The notes beneath the pieces were generated by a model that saw only the letters and a list, made by a program, of their open reading frames with translations, searched no databases and was not told the DNA's origin. A program made the position numbers and the translations under genes. DNA of 35,422 bases. It comes from an uncultured Clostridia bacterium (GTDB taxonomy: Bacteria > Bacillota > Clostridia > Christensenellales > Borkfalkiaceae). Below, in pieces: positions 12,253 to 18,836 of the stretch. How positions within the stretch are numbered: the stretch's first letter is position 1; each line of letters begins with the position of its first letter. The stretch is from the NCBI GenBank assembly GCA_944354265.1, contig CALVPX010000015.1, forward strand, positions 1 through 35,422. Direction: 5' to 3'.

Positions 12253-12408
12253 GTCATCTTGAGCGGAGTGGCGGCAGGACGTTGCCTGCCGCCACGAAGT
12301 CGAAAGATCTATCTGTACTAAAACCGTGTATGTCAATACTACACGGGCTCGGTATTAGCCCAACAAGATACTTCGACGGCGGCACTTCGTGCCTCTGCTC
12401 AGTATGAC
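12253..12408. repeat. GTCAT-ended palindromic repeat, copy 3
   Basis: The 156-bp element runs from GTCATCTTGAGC to CTCAGTATGAC. It contains a perfect 10-bp hairpin, GTGGCGGCAG/CTGCCGCCAC, and an inner AAGATC motif. Confidence 0.75.
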
Positions 12409-12554
12409 AATCCCCCCCCTTGATCCCCCCTTTACACAAGTGGGGCTTGCAAAAATTAACTTCGTGCACGCAGATTTCTCCGCTTCGGCGTGGCTTACCA
12501 CGCCTTCGGTCGAAATGACAGATAAAAAAAGGGGAGGCTTTGGGCGAAGAAATA

Positions 12555-12592
12555 GCGGCGCAGTTGCTTTACAACCGCGCCGCTTATAACTT
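12555..12592 (-). repeat. Hairpin with GTTATA linker (array 4)
   Basis: GCGGCGC (12555-12561) pairs with GCGCCGC (12577-12583), with an inner GTTG/CAAC. The minus-strand linker AAGTTATAA at 12584-12592 matches that of array 1. Confidence 0.5.
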
Positions 12593-12623
12593 GCGACAGC
12601 AATTAAATTTTAATTAATTACGT

Positions 12624-12752
12624 TACGAGGGGAATTTACTTCCCCGAAGTAGCCCCAATTCGCGCATACCTGCGCCTCGGCAGGTGAAGGCGGCGCTATT
12701 ATTTAACTGTAGGGCTATTCAAGATTGCGTCGCCGAGGGCGGCGCCCTTAAA
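12624..12752. ncRNA. Multi-stem structured element, copy A
   Basis: On the plus strand: a hairpin GGGGAA/TTCCCC, the conserved block AATTCGCGCATACCTGCG, a hairpin ACCTGC/GCAGGT, a long stem GGCGGCGC/GCGTCGCC enclosing AGGGCTA, and a hairpin GGGC/GCCC. The second copy at 20644-20773 keeps the order and the single-stranded blocks while changing the stem sequences, which suggests a selected RNA fold. The transcribed strand is unknown and I do not recognise the family. Confidence 0.5.
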
Positions 12753-12759
12753 TAACGGC

Positions 12760-12796
12760 AAATTGGTGCATGTCCTCTAATGCACAATTTGCGTTA
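12760..12796 (-). repeat. Stop-adjacent hairpin repeat, copy 1
   Basis: It lies immediately after the permease stop codon on the minus strand. The stem is GTGCAT/ATGCAC, extended by GCAAATT/AATTTGC, and the loop contains AGAGGA. It is nearly identical to the hairpin after metG at 33139-33169. Possible terminator or RNA-stability element. Confidence 0.6.
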
Positions 12797-12801
12797 AATT
12801 A

Positions 12802-13674
12802 TCATATTAGTCCCGCGGCAAGCATTATGCCGTTGGTGGCTATGCCGACGAGGACGGAGATTACATAGAGTGCGACGAGCAAAAGAAGGTTGCGCTTTAT
12901 CTTTTTGGTGTTCTTTAAGAGCACCACAAAGCCGAGGCCTGCGTTGCAGCAAAGGCCTGCGACCATGCTGCCGAAGTAGATGCCGCCCTCGCAGTAGGTC
13001 TGTGCGATGACCGCCGATGAGGCGCAGTTGGGAATGAGGCCTATTGCCGAGGTTATAAGCGGTTCGACAAATGGGCCGCCGACAAACGAGGAGAGAATGG
13101 CCTGCTCGTTATATTCAAAGATGTACCCGAAAATGAGGGTGACGATGAAGATGTACAGCGCAATCTTTAAAGAGTGCAGCAGAGGTTCGACGAAGTAGAC
13201 CTTTACATTGCTCTTGCCCTCGTGCTCACGGCCGCAGGAGTAGGCGTGTATCTCCTCGTGTTCGTCCTCAGAGGGGACGGCGAGCTGCTCGTTACGCAAA
13301 ATGAAGTTGACGGCGTAGCCGACGGCCAACCCTACCACCACCTTTACTGCGATTAGCGGAGCGACGGCGACCGCGCCCGAGGGGTTGGTTATTAAAATTA
13401 TCAAGGCCTCGTCGCTTGTGGCGAGGAACACCGCGAGGAGTGTGCCCGTGCGGATAAAACCCCTGTCGTACAGCTTTGCCGCCATTACCGAAAAGCCGCA
13501 CTGCGGCACGATGCCCGTCACCGTGCCGATGAGGGGGGCGAGCTTGCCCTGCAGCAGGTCGTGATTTTTGGTGAACGAAGTCTTGTGCTCCAAAAACTCA
13601 ATTAAAATATATATTATTAAGATAAAGGGAAAGACCTTCAGGGTATCTAAAAGGCTATCTAAAAAAACGTCCAT
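12802..13674 (-). CDS. Ten-TM putative heavy-metal exporter (ArsP_2-like permease)
   Basis: A 290-residue polytopic membrane protein made of two similar halves. Each half carries a Pro-[Gln/Asn]-Cys motif in a hydrophobic segment: GIVPQCGFS near residue 57 and GLIPNCASS near residue 210. A central His/Glu-rich cytosolic loop (SEDEHEEIHAYSCGREHEGK) could bind metal. The pattern matches the 'putative 10TM heavy-metal exporter' family related to ArsP; the substrate is unproven. ATG at 13674 is preferred over an in-frame GTG at 13698, but neither has a clear ribosome site. A 17-bp palindrome overlaps the upstream edge. Confidence 0.8.
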   Translation of the reverse strand: MDVFLDSLLDTLKVFPFILIIYILIEFLEHKTSFTKNHDLLQGKLAPLIGTVTGIVPQCGFSVMAAKLYDRGFIRTGTLLAVFLATSDEALIILITNPSGAVAVAPLIAVKVVVGLAVGYAVNFILRNEQLAVPSEDEHEEIHAYSCGREHEGKSNVKVYFVEPLLHSLKIALYIFIVTLIFGYIFEYNEQAILSSFVGGPFVEPLITSAIGLIPNCASSAVIAQTYCEGGIYFGSMVAGLCCNAGLGFVVLLKNTKKIKRNLLLLVALYVISVLVGIATNGIMLAAGLI

Positions 13675-13691
13675 AACTATTAACGCAAAAA

Positions 13692-13708
13692 TGCACACGC
13701 AGTGTGCA
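13692..13708. promoter_or_regulatory. Palindromic operator-like site before the permease
   Basis: TGCACAC-GCA-GTGTGCA is a perfect 7-bp-arm inverted repeat 18 bases upstream of the permease ATG. It could be an operator; no regulator gene is adjacent. Confidence 0.4.
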
Positions 13709-13744
13709 ATTCATGTACTCATAGCCTTGTCCGTCGCTACCATT

Positions 13745-13826
13745 GTCATTTCGAGCTTATCGAGAAATCTGCGCAATATGCGCGACAATGGTAGCTCCGA
13801 GATTTCTCCGCGTTGGTCGAAATGAC
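13745..13826. repeat. GTCAT-ended palindromic repeat, copy 4
   Basis: The 82-bp element runs from GTCATTTCGAGC to CGAAATGAC, with inner arms GAGAAATCT/AGATTTCTC. It is the simplest member of the family. Confidence 0.8.
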
Positions 13827-13845
13827 AAGGCTATAAATACAATTT

Positions 13846-13869
13846 AACGCTCCCTTGAGGGGGAGCGTT
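13846..13869. terminator. Terminator after the ABC ATPase gene
   Basis: AACGCTCCC/GGGAGCGTT is a 9-bp stem in the gap past the minus-strand stop at 13890. The T-rich run is on the plus-strand side, so it may work both ways. Confidence 0.65.
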
Positions 13870-13889
13870 TTATTTTATGTTGATAAAAA

Positions 13890-15107
13890 TTATCTCTTCT
13901 TTTTCTTAGCGGCGGGTTGAGGCTTTAACGAAGTTTTAAGCCCCTCCTCCTCGTCGTACGCCATGGGGACAACGTCCGCATCGGCATAGCCCGTGGGAGT
14001 ATAGCCGTCGTCGCGCTGCAAAATGGTAAGGCGGGTCTGCCCGTCGAAGATGTAGAGGCGGTCGCCGTCGGGGCAAATGCTGACTTCGTCCCCCTTGTTG
14101 ACGCCTGCGGGGGCGAGTGCGAGCAGGGAGACGTCGCCGCTCAGGGCGCACTCGGCATACAGCTTGCCGTCGGCCTCCTCGGTGGCGGAAACGGCGGCCT
14201 TTGCGCCGCTGCCCCATATGATATCCTCGGGACGGATACCTATTATTACCTTTTTGCCCGTGCCCACATAGGAAGCTTTATCGCTTATTCGTTGAGCGAC
14301 CTTGGGGGAAAGCACAAACTTAACGCCCTTGTATGCGGCGACGAGAGCGCCGTCCTCCTCGCAGAGTTCGGCACCGCTTAAAAGATTGATTGCGGGCGAG
14401 CCGACGAGCAGAGCAACATAGGCGTTGGCGGGATAGTCGTAGAGGTTTGCGGGCGTATCCACCTGCTGAACTACGCCTTCGCGCAGGACGACTATGCGGG
14501 TGGCCATGGTGAGGGCCTCGTTTACGTTCTTGGTAGCGTAGATGAAGGTGCCCTCCACCCTCGCCTGAAGGTTGACTATTACAGAGCGCATCTGCGCCTT
14601 TAAGCTGTCGTCCAACCCTGCGATGGGGTCGTCGAGAAGGTAGAGCTTGGGCTCCCTTGCAATGGCCCTGCCGAGGGCGACGCGCTGTCTTTGGGCGGCG
14701 GTGAGCGCCTTGGGCTTGCGGTTTAAAACTTCGGTGAGGCCCAAAATTTCAGCAGCCGCCTTAACGCGGGCGTCGATTGCTGCCTGCGGGAACTTGCGCA
14801 TCTTGAGGCCGTAGGCCATATTTTCGTACACGTTTATGGAGGGATAGAGAGTATCGTTGCGGAATATCATGGCGATGTCCCTGTCCTTGGGGGGAACGCC
14901 CGTCATATCCCTGTCGCCGATGATTATCTGACCGGAAGTTGCCTCGTCAAGGCCGGCGATTACGCGGAGAAGGGTGGTTTTGCCGCTCTTTTCGGCGCCG
15001 ATGACGGCGATGAACTCCTTATCGGATACCTCGAGGTTGACTTTGCACAGCGCGAGCGCGCCCGAAGGATAGAGTTTGCTTACTTCCTTCATAACAAGAT
15101 TTGCCAT
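13890..15107 (-). CDS. MalK/MsmK-like ABC ATPase with degenerate catalytic motifs
   Basis: A 405-residue protein with the layout of sugar-importer ATPases (MalK, MsmK, UgpC): an ABC domain (about 1-235) and a C-terminal TOBE-type regulatory domain (IGIRPEDI near 290), ending in a Lys-rich tail. Walker A is kept (GAEKSGKTT, 37-45). The Q-loop Gln is Arg83 (IFRN); the signature LSGGQ is LTAAQ (135-139); the catalytic Glu after Walker B is Asp160 (LLDDP); the switch His is Lys193 (ATKN). Such a protein may bind ATP but should hydrolyse it poorly or not at all. No permease or binding protein is adjacent. The frame is intact and codon use normal, so it looks kept, not decaying. Start has GGAG 8 bases upstream. 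Confidence 0.88.
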   Translation of the reverse strand: MANLVMKEVSKLYPSGALALCKVNLEVSDKEFIAVIGAEKSGKTTLLRVIAGLDEATSGQIIIGDRDMTGVPPKDRDIAMIFRNDTLYPSINVYENMAYGLKMRKFPQAAIDARVKAAAEILGLTEVLNRKPKALTAAQRQRVALGRAIAREPKLYLLDDPIAGLDDSLKAQMRSVIVNLQARVEGTFIYATKNVNEALTMATRIVVLREGVVQQVDTPANLYDYPANAYVALLVGSPAINLLSGAELCEEDGALVAAYKGVKFVLSPKVAQRISDKASYVGTGKKVIIGIRPEDIIWGSGAKAAVSATEEADGKLYAECALSGDVSLLALAPAGVNKGDEVSICPDGDRLYIFDGQTRLTILQRDDGYTPTGYADADVVPMAYDEEEGLKTSLKPQPAAKKKKR

Positions 15108-15148
15108 TTATATGCTCCGTTTATATGCGTTATAATTTTTGCGATATA

Positions 15149-15177
15149 ATAATAACACAAAAATGCGCCTTTTACAA
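15149..15177 (-). promoter_or_regulatory. Promoter of the degenerate ABC ATPase gene
   Basis: On the minus strand, TTGTAA (15172-15177), a 17-bp spacer ending TGTGT and TATTAT (15149-15154). Confidence 0.65.
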
Positions 15178-15253
15178 AGGGCTTTGGGGGCAAATTTATA
15201 AATTTTTATAATTTTTTCTTGTAAATATGCGCAATGAGTGGTAAAGTTAATGT

Positions 15254-15847
15254 ATGAACGCCATCGACTACAACAAAAAAATGTTCGAGGAGATACAAAA
15301 AAACGGCGCCGCCGGCAAAAAACTTTTACTGCACGCCTGCTGCGCGCCCTGCTCCACCGCCTGCCTTGAGCGGCTCAAGGGGCTGATGGACATAACCGTC
15401 TTATTCTACAACCCCAACATTGAGACGGAGGAATATATGAAGCGCAAGGCAGAGATTGTGCGCTTTTTAAGCGAGACGGGATGGGCGGACTTTTTGGACT
15501 GCGACCACCAAAAGGAGGCCTACTATGCCGCGGTGAAGGGACTTGAGGGCGAAAGGGAAGGCGGCGCAAGGTGCGCCGTGTGCTTTAAGCTGCGCCTGTC
15601 ATTCACTGCGCAGACGGCCGCGCAAAACGGCTTTGACTACATTGCCACCACCCTCACCGTCAGCCCGCTCAAGAACGCGCAGCTGATAAACTCCATAGGG
15701 CAGGAGTGCGCACAGAGATACGGCGTAAAGTGGCTGCCCTGCGACTTTAAAAAGGGCAACGGGTATTTGAGGAGCTGTCAGCTTTCAAAGGAACACGGCC
15801 TGTACCGCCAAAATTATTGCGGCTGCATATTTTCCAAAGGCACTTGA
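15254..15847 (+). CDS. queH: Epoxyqueuosine reductase QueH
   Basis: Catalyses the last step of queuosine tRNA modification, reducing epoxyqueuosine, in bacteria that lack QueG. At 197 residues it has the family Cys pattern: LHACCAPCSTACL (about 27-39), RCAVCFKLRL (about 110-119), and the C-terminal QNYCGCIFS. These bind a 4Fe-4S cluster and a second metal. It is divergent from the ABC ATPase gene across an A+T-rich gap. The ribosome site before the ATG is weak. No other queuosine gene is nearby. Confidence 0.93.
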   Translation: MNAIDYNKKMFEEIQKNGAAGKKLLLHACCAPCSTACLERLKGLMDITVLFYNPNIETEEYMKRKAEIVRFLSETGWADFLDCDHQKEAYYAAVKGLEGEREGGARCAVCFKLRLSFTAQTAAQNGFDYIATTLTVSPLKNAQLINSIGQECAQRYGVKWLPCDFKKGNGYLRSCQLSKEHGLYRQNYCGCIFSKGT

Positions 15848-15861
15848 TTATCCCCCCCACC

Positions 15862-16157
15862 GTCATCTTGAGCGACGAACAACGCTGTTCTTCAAACAGT
15901 GGATATCCACTGTTTGAGCGTTGTGAGATGAGCGAGCACCTATCAACGTGCGAGCGGTGACCGAGTGTGGCGTTGTCATTGCGCCACACGAGAAAGAGGA
16001 ACGACTGTGACGAACGCAGTCGGGCTAGGAGGCGAAGCCGACGACGCTCTGCCGAGGGGGCCCCTTCAGGGGTTTCGGCAGTAGGATCTTGTTCGGTTTT
16101 AGTCCTGCAAGATACATTCGACTACGCAGGGTTTCACCCTGCTCCGCTCAGTATGAC
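15862..16157. repeat. Large GTCAT-ended element, copy 5
   Basis: The 296-bp element runs from GTCATCTTGAGC to CTCAGTATGAC. It carries a perfect 26-base palindrome at 15892-15917 and a hairpin CTGCCGA/TCGGCAG near 16042-16083. It looks like nested insertions or an expanded member of the family. Confidence 0.7.
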
Positions 16158-16212
16158 ATAGGGGAATCTGATACAATTTAATATTAGTAGTTTATCAATT
16201 TTTTGCAGCCAC

Positions 16213-16241
16213 TTGATTATAACTTTGTTATATGATATAAT
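16213..16241 (+). promoter_or_regulatory. Promoter of the transcarbamylase gene
   Basis: TTGATT (16213-16218), a 17-bp spacer and TATAAT (16236-16241). The leader is about 45 bases, with GAGG and AAAAAGG before the ATG. Confidence 0.82.
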
Positions 16242-16291
16242 AAACTTAAGGGGACATTCCCGCACAATTACGACTTGAGGAAAAAGGTATT

Positions 16292-17230
16292 ATGGATATA
16301 AACCGCTACTCGCCGAGATACGGCGTGAACTACAAACACATGACAAAACTTGCCGACTTTTCGACCGAGGAAATTTTTGAATTCCTGTACGCAACAAAGG
16401 CGATGAAGGACAAATTCATCGCACACGAGGACACAAAAATTTTCCGCGACGTGACGCTTGCGCTGCTCTTCGGCGACACAAGCCTGCGCACGCGCTCGGC
16501 CCTCGAGATAGGCATAAACCAACTTGGCGGCAACTGCATAAACCTGCCCTATAACGAGCGCGACATGCGCGCCGGCGAAAACATAAAGGACATAGTTACC
16601 GTGCTTGCGCGCTACGGCGTGGGGGCGCTTGTCACCCGCGGCATAAAACAGAGGGAGCTTGACGACTACGTTTCGGTTTCGCCCATTCCCATAATCAATT
16701 CGACAAACGACGACTTTGACCCCATTCAGACGATATGCGACCTGTTCACCATATGGGAGCGCAAGAAGGTTTTGGAGGGGCTTAAGATAGCATATATAGG
16801 CAAGGGAACGCACGTTGCCTCCTCGCTGATAATGGGTGCGGTAAAGTGCGGCATGGACGTCGCCGTGGCCACCCCCGCCGAGTTCAGGCTCAAGCGCGAA
16901 CACGTTCAGCGCGCCGAACAGTACGGGCAGATAACCCTCACCGACGACCCCTACTATGCAGCAAAGGACGCCGACATTATCTACACCGACAGCTACCGCT
17001 ACCACATTAAGCCCTCCGCCGAGGAGAGGCACATAATGGAGCCTTACAAGGTGAACAACTCCATAATGTCCGCCGCCAATCAGGACGCAATTTTTATGCA
17101 CCCCCTGCCCGCATCGCGCGGGGTGGAAGTCACCGCCGACGTAATAGACGGCAAGTTCAGCGTTGTAATGGAACAGGCCGAAAACAAGCTGCATGCAATT
17201 AAGGGCATCTTAGCACTCCTCATAGATTAA
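16292..17230 (+). CDS. Ornithine-carbamoyltransferase-like protein with altered active site
   Basis: A 312-residue member of the aspartate/ornithine carbamoyltransferase superfamily, closest in layout to OTCase. Compared with E. coli OTCase: STRTR is SLRTR (64-68); the carbamoyl-phosphate HPxQ motif is DPIQ (143-146); the ornithine Asn region is GKGTHVASS (170-178); the Asp of TDVW is kept (Asp233) but the SMG loop is gone; HCLP is HPLP (270-273); the Arg of AENR is Lys299. It is therefore unlikely to be a standard OTCase and may use another amine or have lost activity. The gene has its own strong promoter, sits alone, and has no arginine-pathway neighbours. An annotation as argF would be an overcall. 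Confidence 0.82.
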   Translation: MDINRYSPRYGVNYKHMTKLADFSTEEIFEFLYATKAMKDKFIAHEDTKIFRDVTLALLFGDTSLRTRSALEIGINQLGGNCINLPYNERDMRAGENIKDIVTVLARYGVGALVTRGIKQRELDDYVSVSPIPIINSTNDDFDPIQTICDLFTIWERKKVLEGLKIAYIGKGTHVASSLIMGAVKCGMDVAVATPAEFRLKREHVQRAEQYGQITLTDDPYYAAKDADIIYTDSYRYHIKPSAEERHIMEPYKVNNSIMSAANQDAIFMHPLPASRGVEVTADVIDGKFSVVMEQAENKLHAIKGILALLID

Positions 17231-17274
17231 CGCAAGTTGTTTACCAAAGGATGTGAACTAACATGCCGTTAATA

Positions 17275-17451
17275 GTGAAGTACACGGCGTTGCCTTGTGT
17301 GAAGTAGCGCCTGTGCGCTGTGAAGTAAAAGCCCTGCGGCTTTTGTGAAGTTTTTCCTCCCGCTGTCATCTTGAGCGCAGTCGAAAGATCCGGTGCGGAA
17401 CGCACCTTAGCGGGAGGAAAAGTTATGGTAAAAATCATGCGCCTGCGGCGC
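17275..17451 (+). repeat. Hairpin array with GTGAAGT and GTTATG linkers (array 3)
   Basis: Four GTGAAGT linkers (17275, 17299, 17320, 17345) are each followed by a hairpin. The second is AGCGC/GCGCT (17306-17319), the third AAAAGCC/GGCTTTT (17327-17344). The fourth has a perfect 13-bp stem, 17352-17364 with 17409-17421. Then GTTATGG begins an 18-base linker that leads to GCGCC/GGCGC (17439-17451). The loop of the fourth hairpin (17365-17408) holds a partial GTCAT element. Confidence 0.8.
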
Positions 17452-17556
17452 AAACACCGCATTGTAGGCGCCCAAAGACTTGGGGAGCTGTCGTGCTTTA
17501 GCACGACTGAAGGGTTCATTTGCCCCCACTTGTCATTTTTGCCGTTTTTTAAAACC

Positions 17557-17590
17557 ATAGCACTCGTGCGAAACTGCAGTATTCGCGCGA
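17557..17590 (-). repeat. Hairpin-AGTGCTA repeat
   Basis: On the minus strand, a hairpin with loop ATACTGCAGT is followed by AGTGCTA. It is the same module as 30646-30680 and 33059-33093, here alone and in reverse. Confidence 0.6.
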
Positions 17591-17607
17591 AGGAACAGAG
17601 AGAGGAT

Positions 17608-17952
17608 ATGAAATTTAAGACGCAGATACCAGTGATGATAGGGTCGGCGGCGTTTTGCGCGCTTATTGTGTGGCTGTTGACGTACACCATGCTGCAGGCG
17701 AACGACATGAGCCCCTTGAATATTTTTGCGATAGTCGTTGCAGGGCTGTATGCACTTACGGTGGCGCCCTCCTACGCCTTTGCCTTTTGGGTGGCGAAGA
17801 ACGCCGACTACAACAACCCCAATGTGGCGCGTTGGGTGCTGAATATGTTTGTGGGGTACAGCAACACGAGCCCCGCGGTATTCACTCTGCCGCTGCTCTT
17901 GGCGCCGCTGTTCTTTTGCTACTACTTAAAAGTTTTATTTGCTAAACAATAG
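17608..17952 (+). CDS. Small membrane protein of unknown function
   Basis: A 114-residue protein with three hydrophobic stretches (about 8-28, 36-60 and 88-110), probably three membrane spans, and a short polar loop (KNADYNNPNVARW). I do not recognise a family. ATG at 17608 is chosen because an AGAGAGG ribosome site precedes it by 5 bases and because the frame upstream runs through repeat DNA. A strong hairpin follows the stop. It may be transcribed with the esterase gene 58 bases downstream, though that hairpin separates them. Confidence 0.7.
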   Translation: MKFKTQIPVMIGSAAFCALIVWLLTYTMLQANDMSPLNIFAIVVAGLYALTVAPSYAFAFWVAKNADYNNPNVARWVLNMFVGYSNTSPAVFTLPLLLAPLFFCYYLKVLFAKQ

Positions 17953-17957
17953 GTAGC

Positions 17958-17984
17958 GCGGCGGGCGCAAACTGCGCCCGCCGC
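17958..17984. terminator. Hairpin between the membrane protein and the esterase
   Basis: GCGGCGGGCGCA pairs perfectly with TGCGCCCGCCGC across a 3-base loop. There is no T-run, so termination may be weak. Confidence 0.55.
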
Positions 17985-18009
17985 AACAGATAATTGCGAG
18001 GTTTGGTTT

Positions 18010-18768
18010 ATGAAAGTTGAAAACGTCGTGCTCGACAAAAAATGCAACGTCGTTCTGACCGCGTACATACTCGACGACGAGGGTGAGCACGCCGTTTACA
18101 GGCGGCCTGCTGTAATAGTAATGCCCGGCGGCGGGTATAAATTCTGCTCCGATCAGGAGGGCGAACCCGTTGCTTTGGCATTTGCGGGGGCGGGCTACCA
18201 CGCCTTTGTTTTGCGGTACTCCGTGGGCGACAACTTTAAGAGCGGAAAACCCATAGAGGACTACGAAGCCGCATATGAAAACATACTCTCCCATGCCGAA
18301 AGTTGGCACATAATGCCCGACAAAATAGCAGTAGCGGGTTTTTCGGCGGGAGGACATCTTGCGGCCTGCGCGGCCACCATTTCAAAACACACCCCGCAGG
18401 CGGCAATATTGGGCTATGCCGTGACGCTCAAGGGCGATTCAGAGCGCGTGGGCATGGGCAAGTATGTGCCCGCGGAGCATGTTAGCGCGCGCACCTGTCC
18501 TACATTTTTGTTTGCGACGGCAACGGACGCCGTGGTGCCTGTAAAAAACACGATTGAATATGCAGGCAGGCTGAGCGAAAACGGAGTGCCGTTTGAGTGC
18601 CACATATATTCGCAAGGCGAGCACGGTTTTTCGCTTGGCACGCAGAATTTTGTGCGCTACGGCACAGGACTTTGCCCGAGGGCGGGAAATTGGCTAAGCG
18701 ACTGCATATCTTGGCTGAATGAAATTTTTGGAGTCAGCGCCGTAAAAGATCCCGAATGGCGTCCATAA
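18010..18768 (+). CDS. Alpha/beta hydrolase, acetyl-xylan-esterase-like
   Basis: A 252-residue soluble alpha/beta hydrolase of the type annotated as acetylxylan/feruloyl esterase or hormone-sensitive-lipase-like. It has an oxyanion motif PGGGY (39-43), the nucleophile elbow GFSAGGH with Ser112, an Asp in the ATDAVVP segment (about 177) and the catalytic His in GEHGFS (about 205). No signal peptide is present, so it would act on imported, acetylated oligosaccharides. With the GH4 gene it hints at use of plant cell-wall sugars, although the two genes are 11 kb apart. GAGG lies 8 bases before the ATG. Confidence 0.85.
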   Translation: MKVENVVLDKKCNVVLTAYILDDEGEHAVYRRPAVIVMPGGGYKFCSDQEGEPVALAFAGAGYHAFVLRYSVGDNFKSGKPIEDYEAAYENILSHAESWHIMPDKIAVAGFSAGGHLAACAATISKHTPQAAILGYAVTLKGDSERVGMGKYVPAEHVSARTCPTFLFATATDAVVPVKNTIEYAGRLSENGVPFECHIYSQGEHGFSLGTQNFVRYGTGLCPRAGNWLSDCISWLNEIFGVSAVKDPEWRP

Positions 18769-18785
18769 CTCAGGCAGATAAAAAA

Positions 18786-18829
18786 TAACAGCGCCGCGGG
18801 CGGCATAATTGCCGCCCGCGGCGCTGTTA
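18786..18829. terminator. Bidirectional terminator hairpin
   Basis: A perfect 20-bp inverted repeat with a 4-base loop lies between the convergent esterase and metallophosphoesterase genes. Confidence 0.8.
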
Positions 18830-18836
18830 TTGCTTA

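Larger units (their letters stand above)
11994..12801. other. 808-bp gene-free region rich in structured repeats
   Basis: Holds the rpsU promoter (12046-12074), two GTCAT-ended elements (12123-12226, 12253-12408), a half element near 12470-12522, a hairpin with a GTTATA linker (12555-12592), a multi-stem element (12624-12752) and a stop-adjacent hairpin (12760-12796). Open frames here run through repeats and are not genes. Confidence 0.8.
15848..16291. other. 444-bp gene-free region before the transcarbamylase
   Basis: Contains a large GTCAT-ended element (15862-16157), with a 26-base palindrome inside it, and the promoter of the following gene. The open frame at 15967-16161 is repeat DNA. 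Confidence 0.75.
17231..17607. other. 377-bp gene-free region with a hairpin array
   Basis: Contains the GTGAAGT/GTTATG hairpin array (17275-17451) and, at 17557-17590 on the minus strand, the hairpin-AGTGCTA repeat just before the next gene. A long open frame begins in it at 17371, but only the part from 17608 looks coding. Confidence 0.75.

Noticed and set aside
12017..12589. Several short plus-strand open frames
   Set aside because: All run across palindromic repeats, have no ribosome sites, and repeat-like peptides recur at other loci.
13745..13826. Small palindromes as simple terminators
   Set aside because: The ends, inner arms and length follow the dispersed GTCAT family and no T-run follows, so they are better called repeats, though they may also end transcripts.
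17275..17351. Regularly spaced GTGAAGT motifs as a mini CRISPR array
   Set aside because: The repeats are only 7 bases, the spacers are self-complementary hairpins of 14-18 bases, and there are no cas genes.
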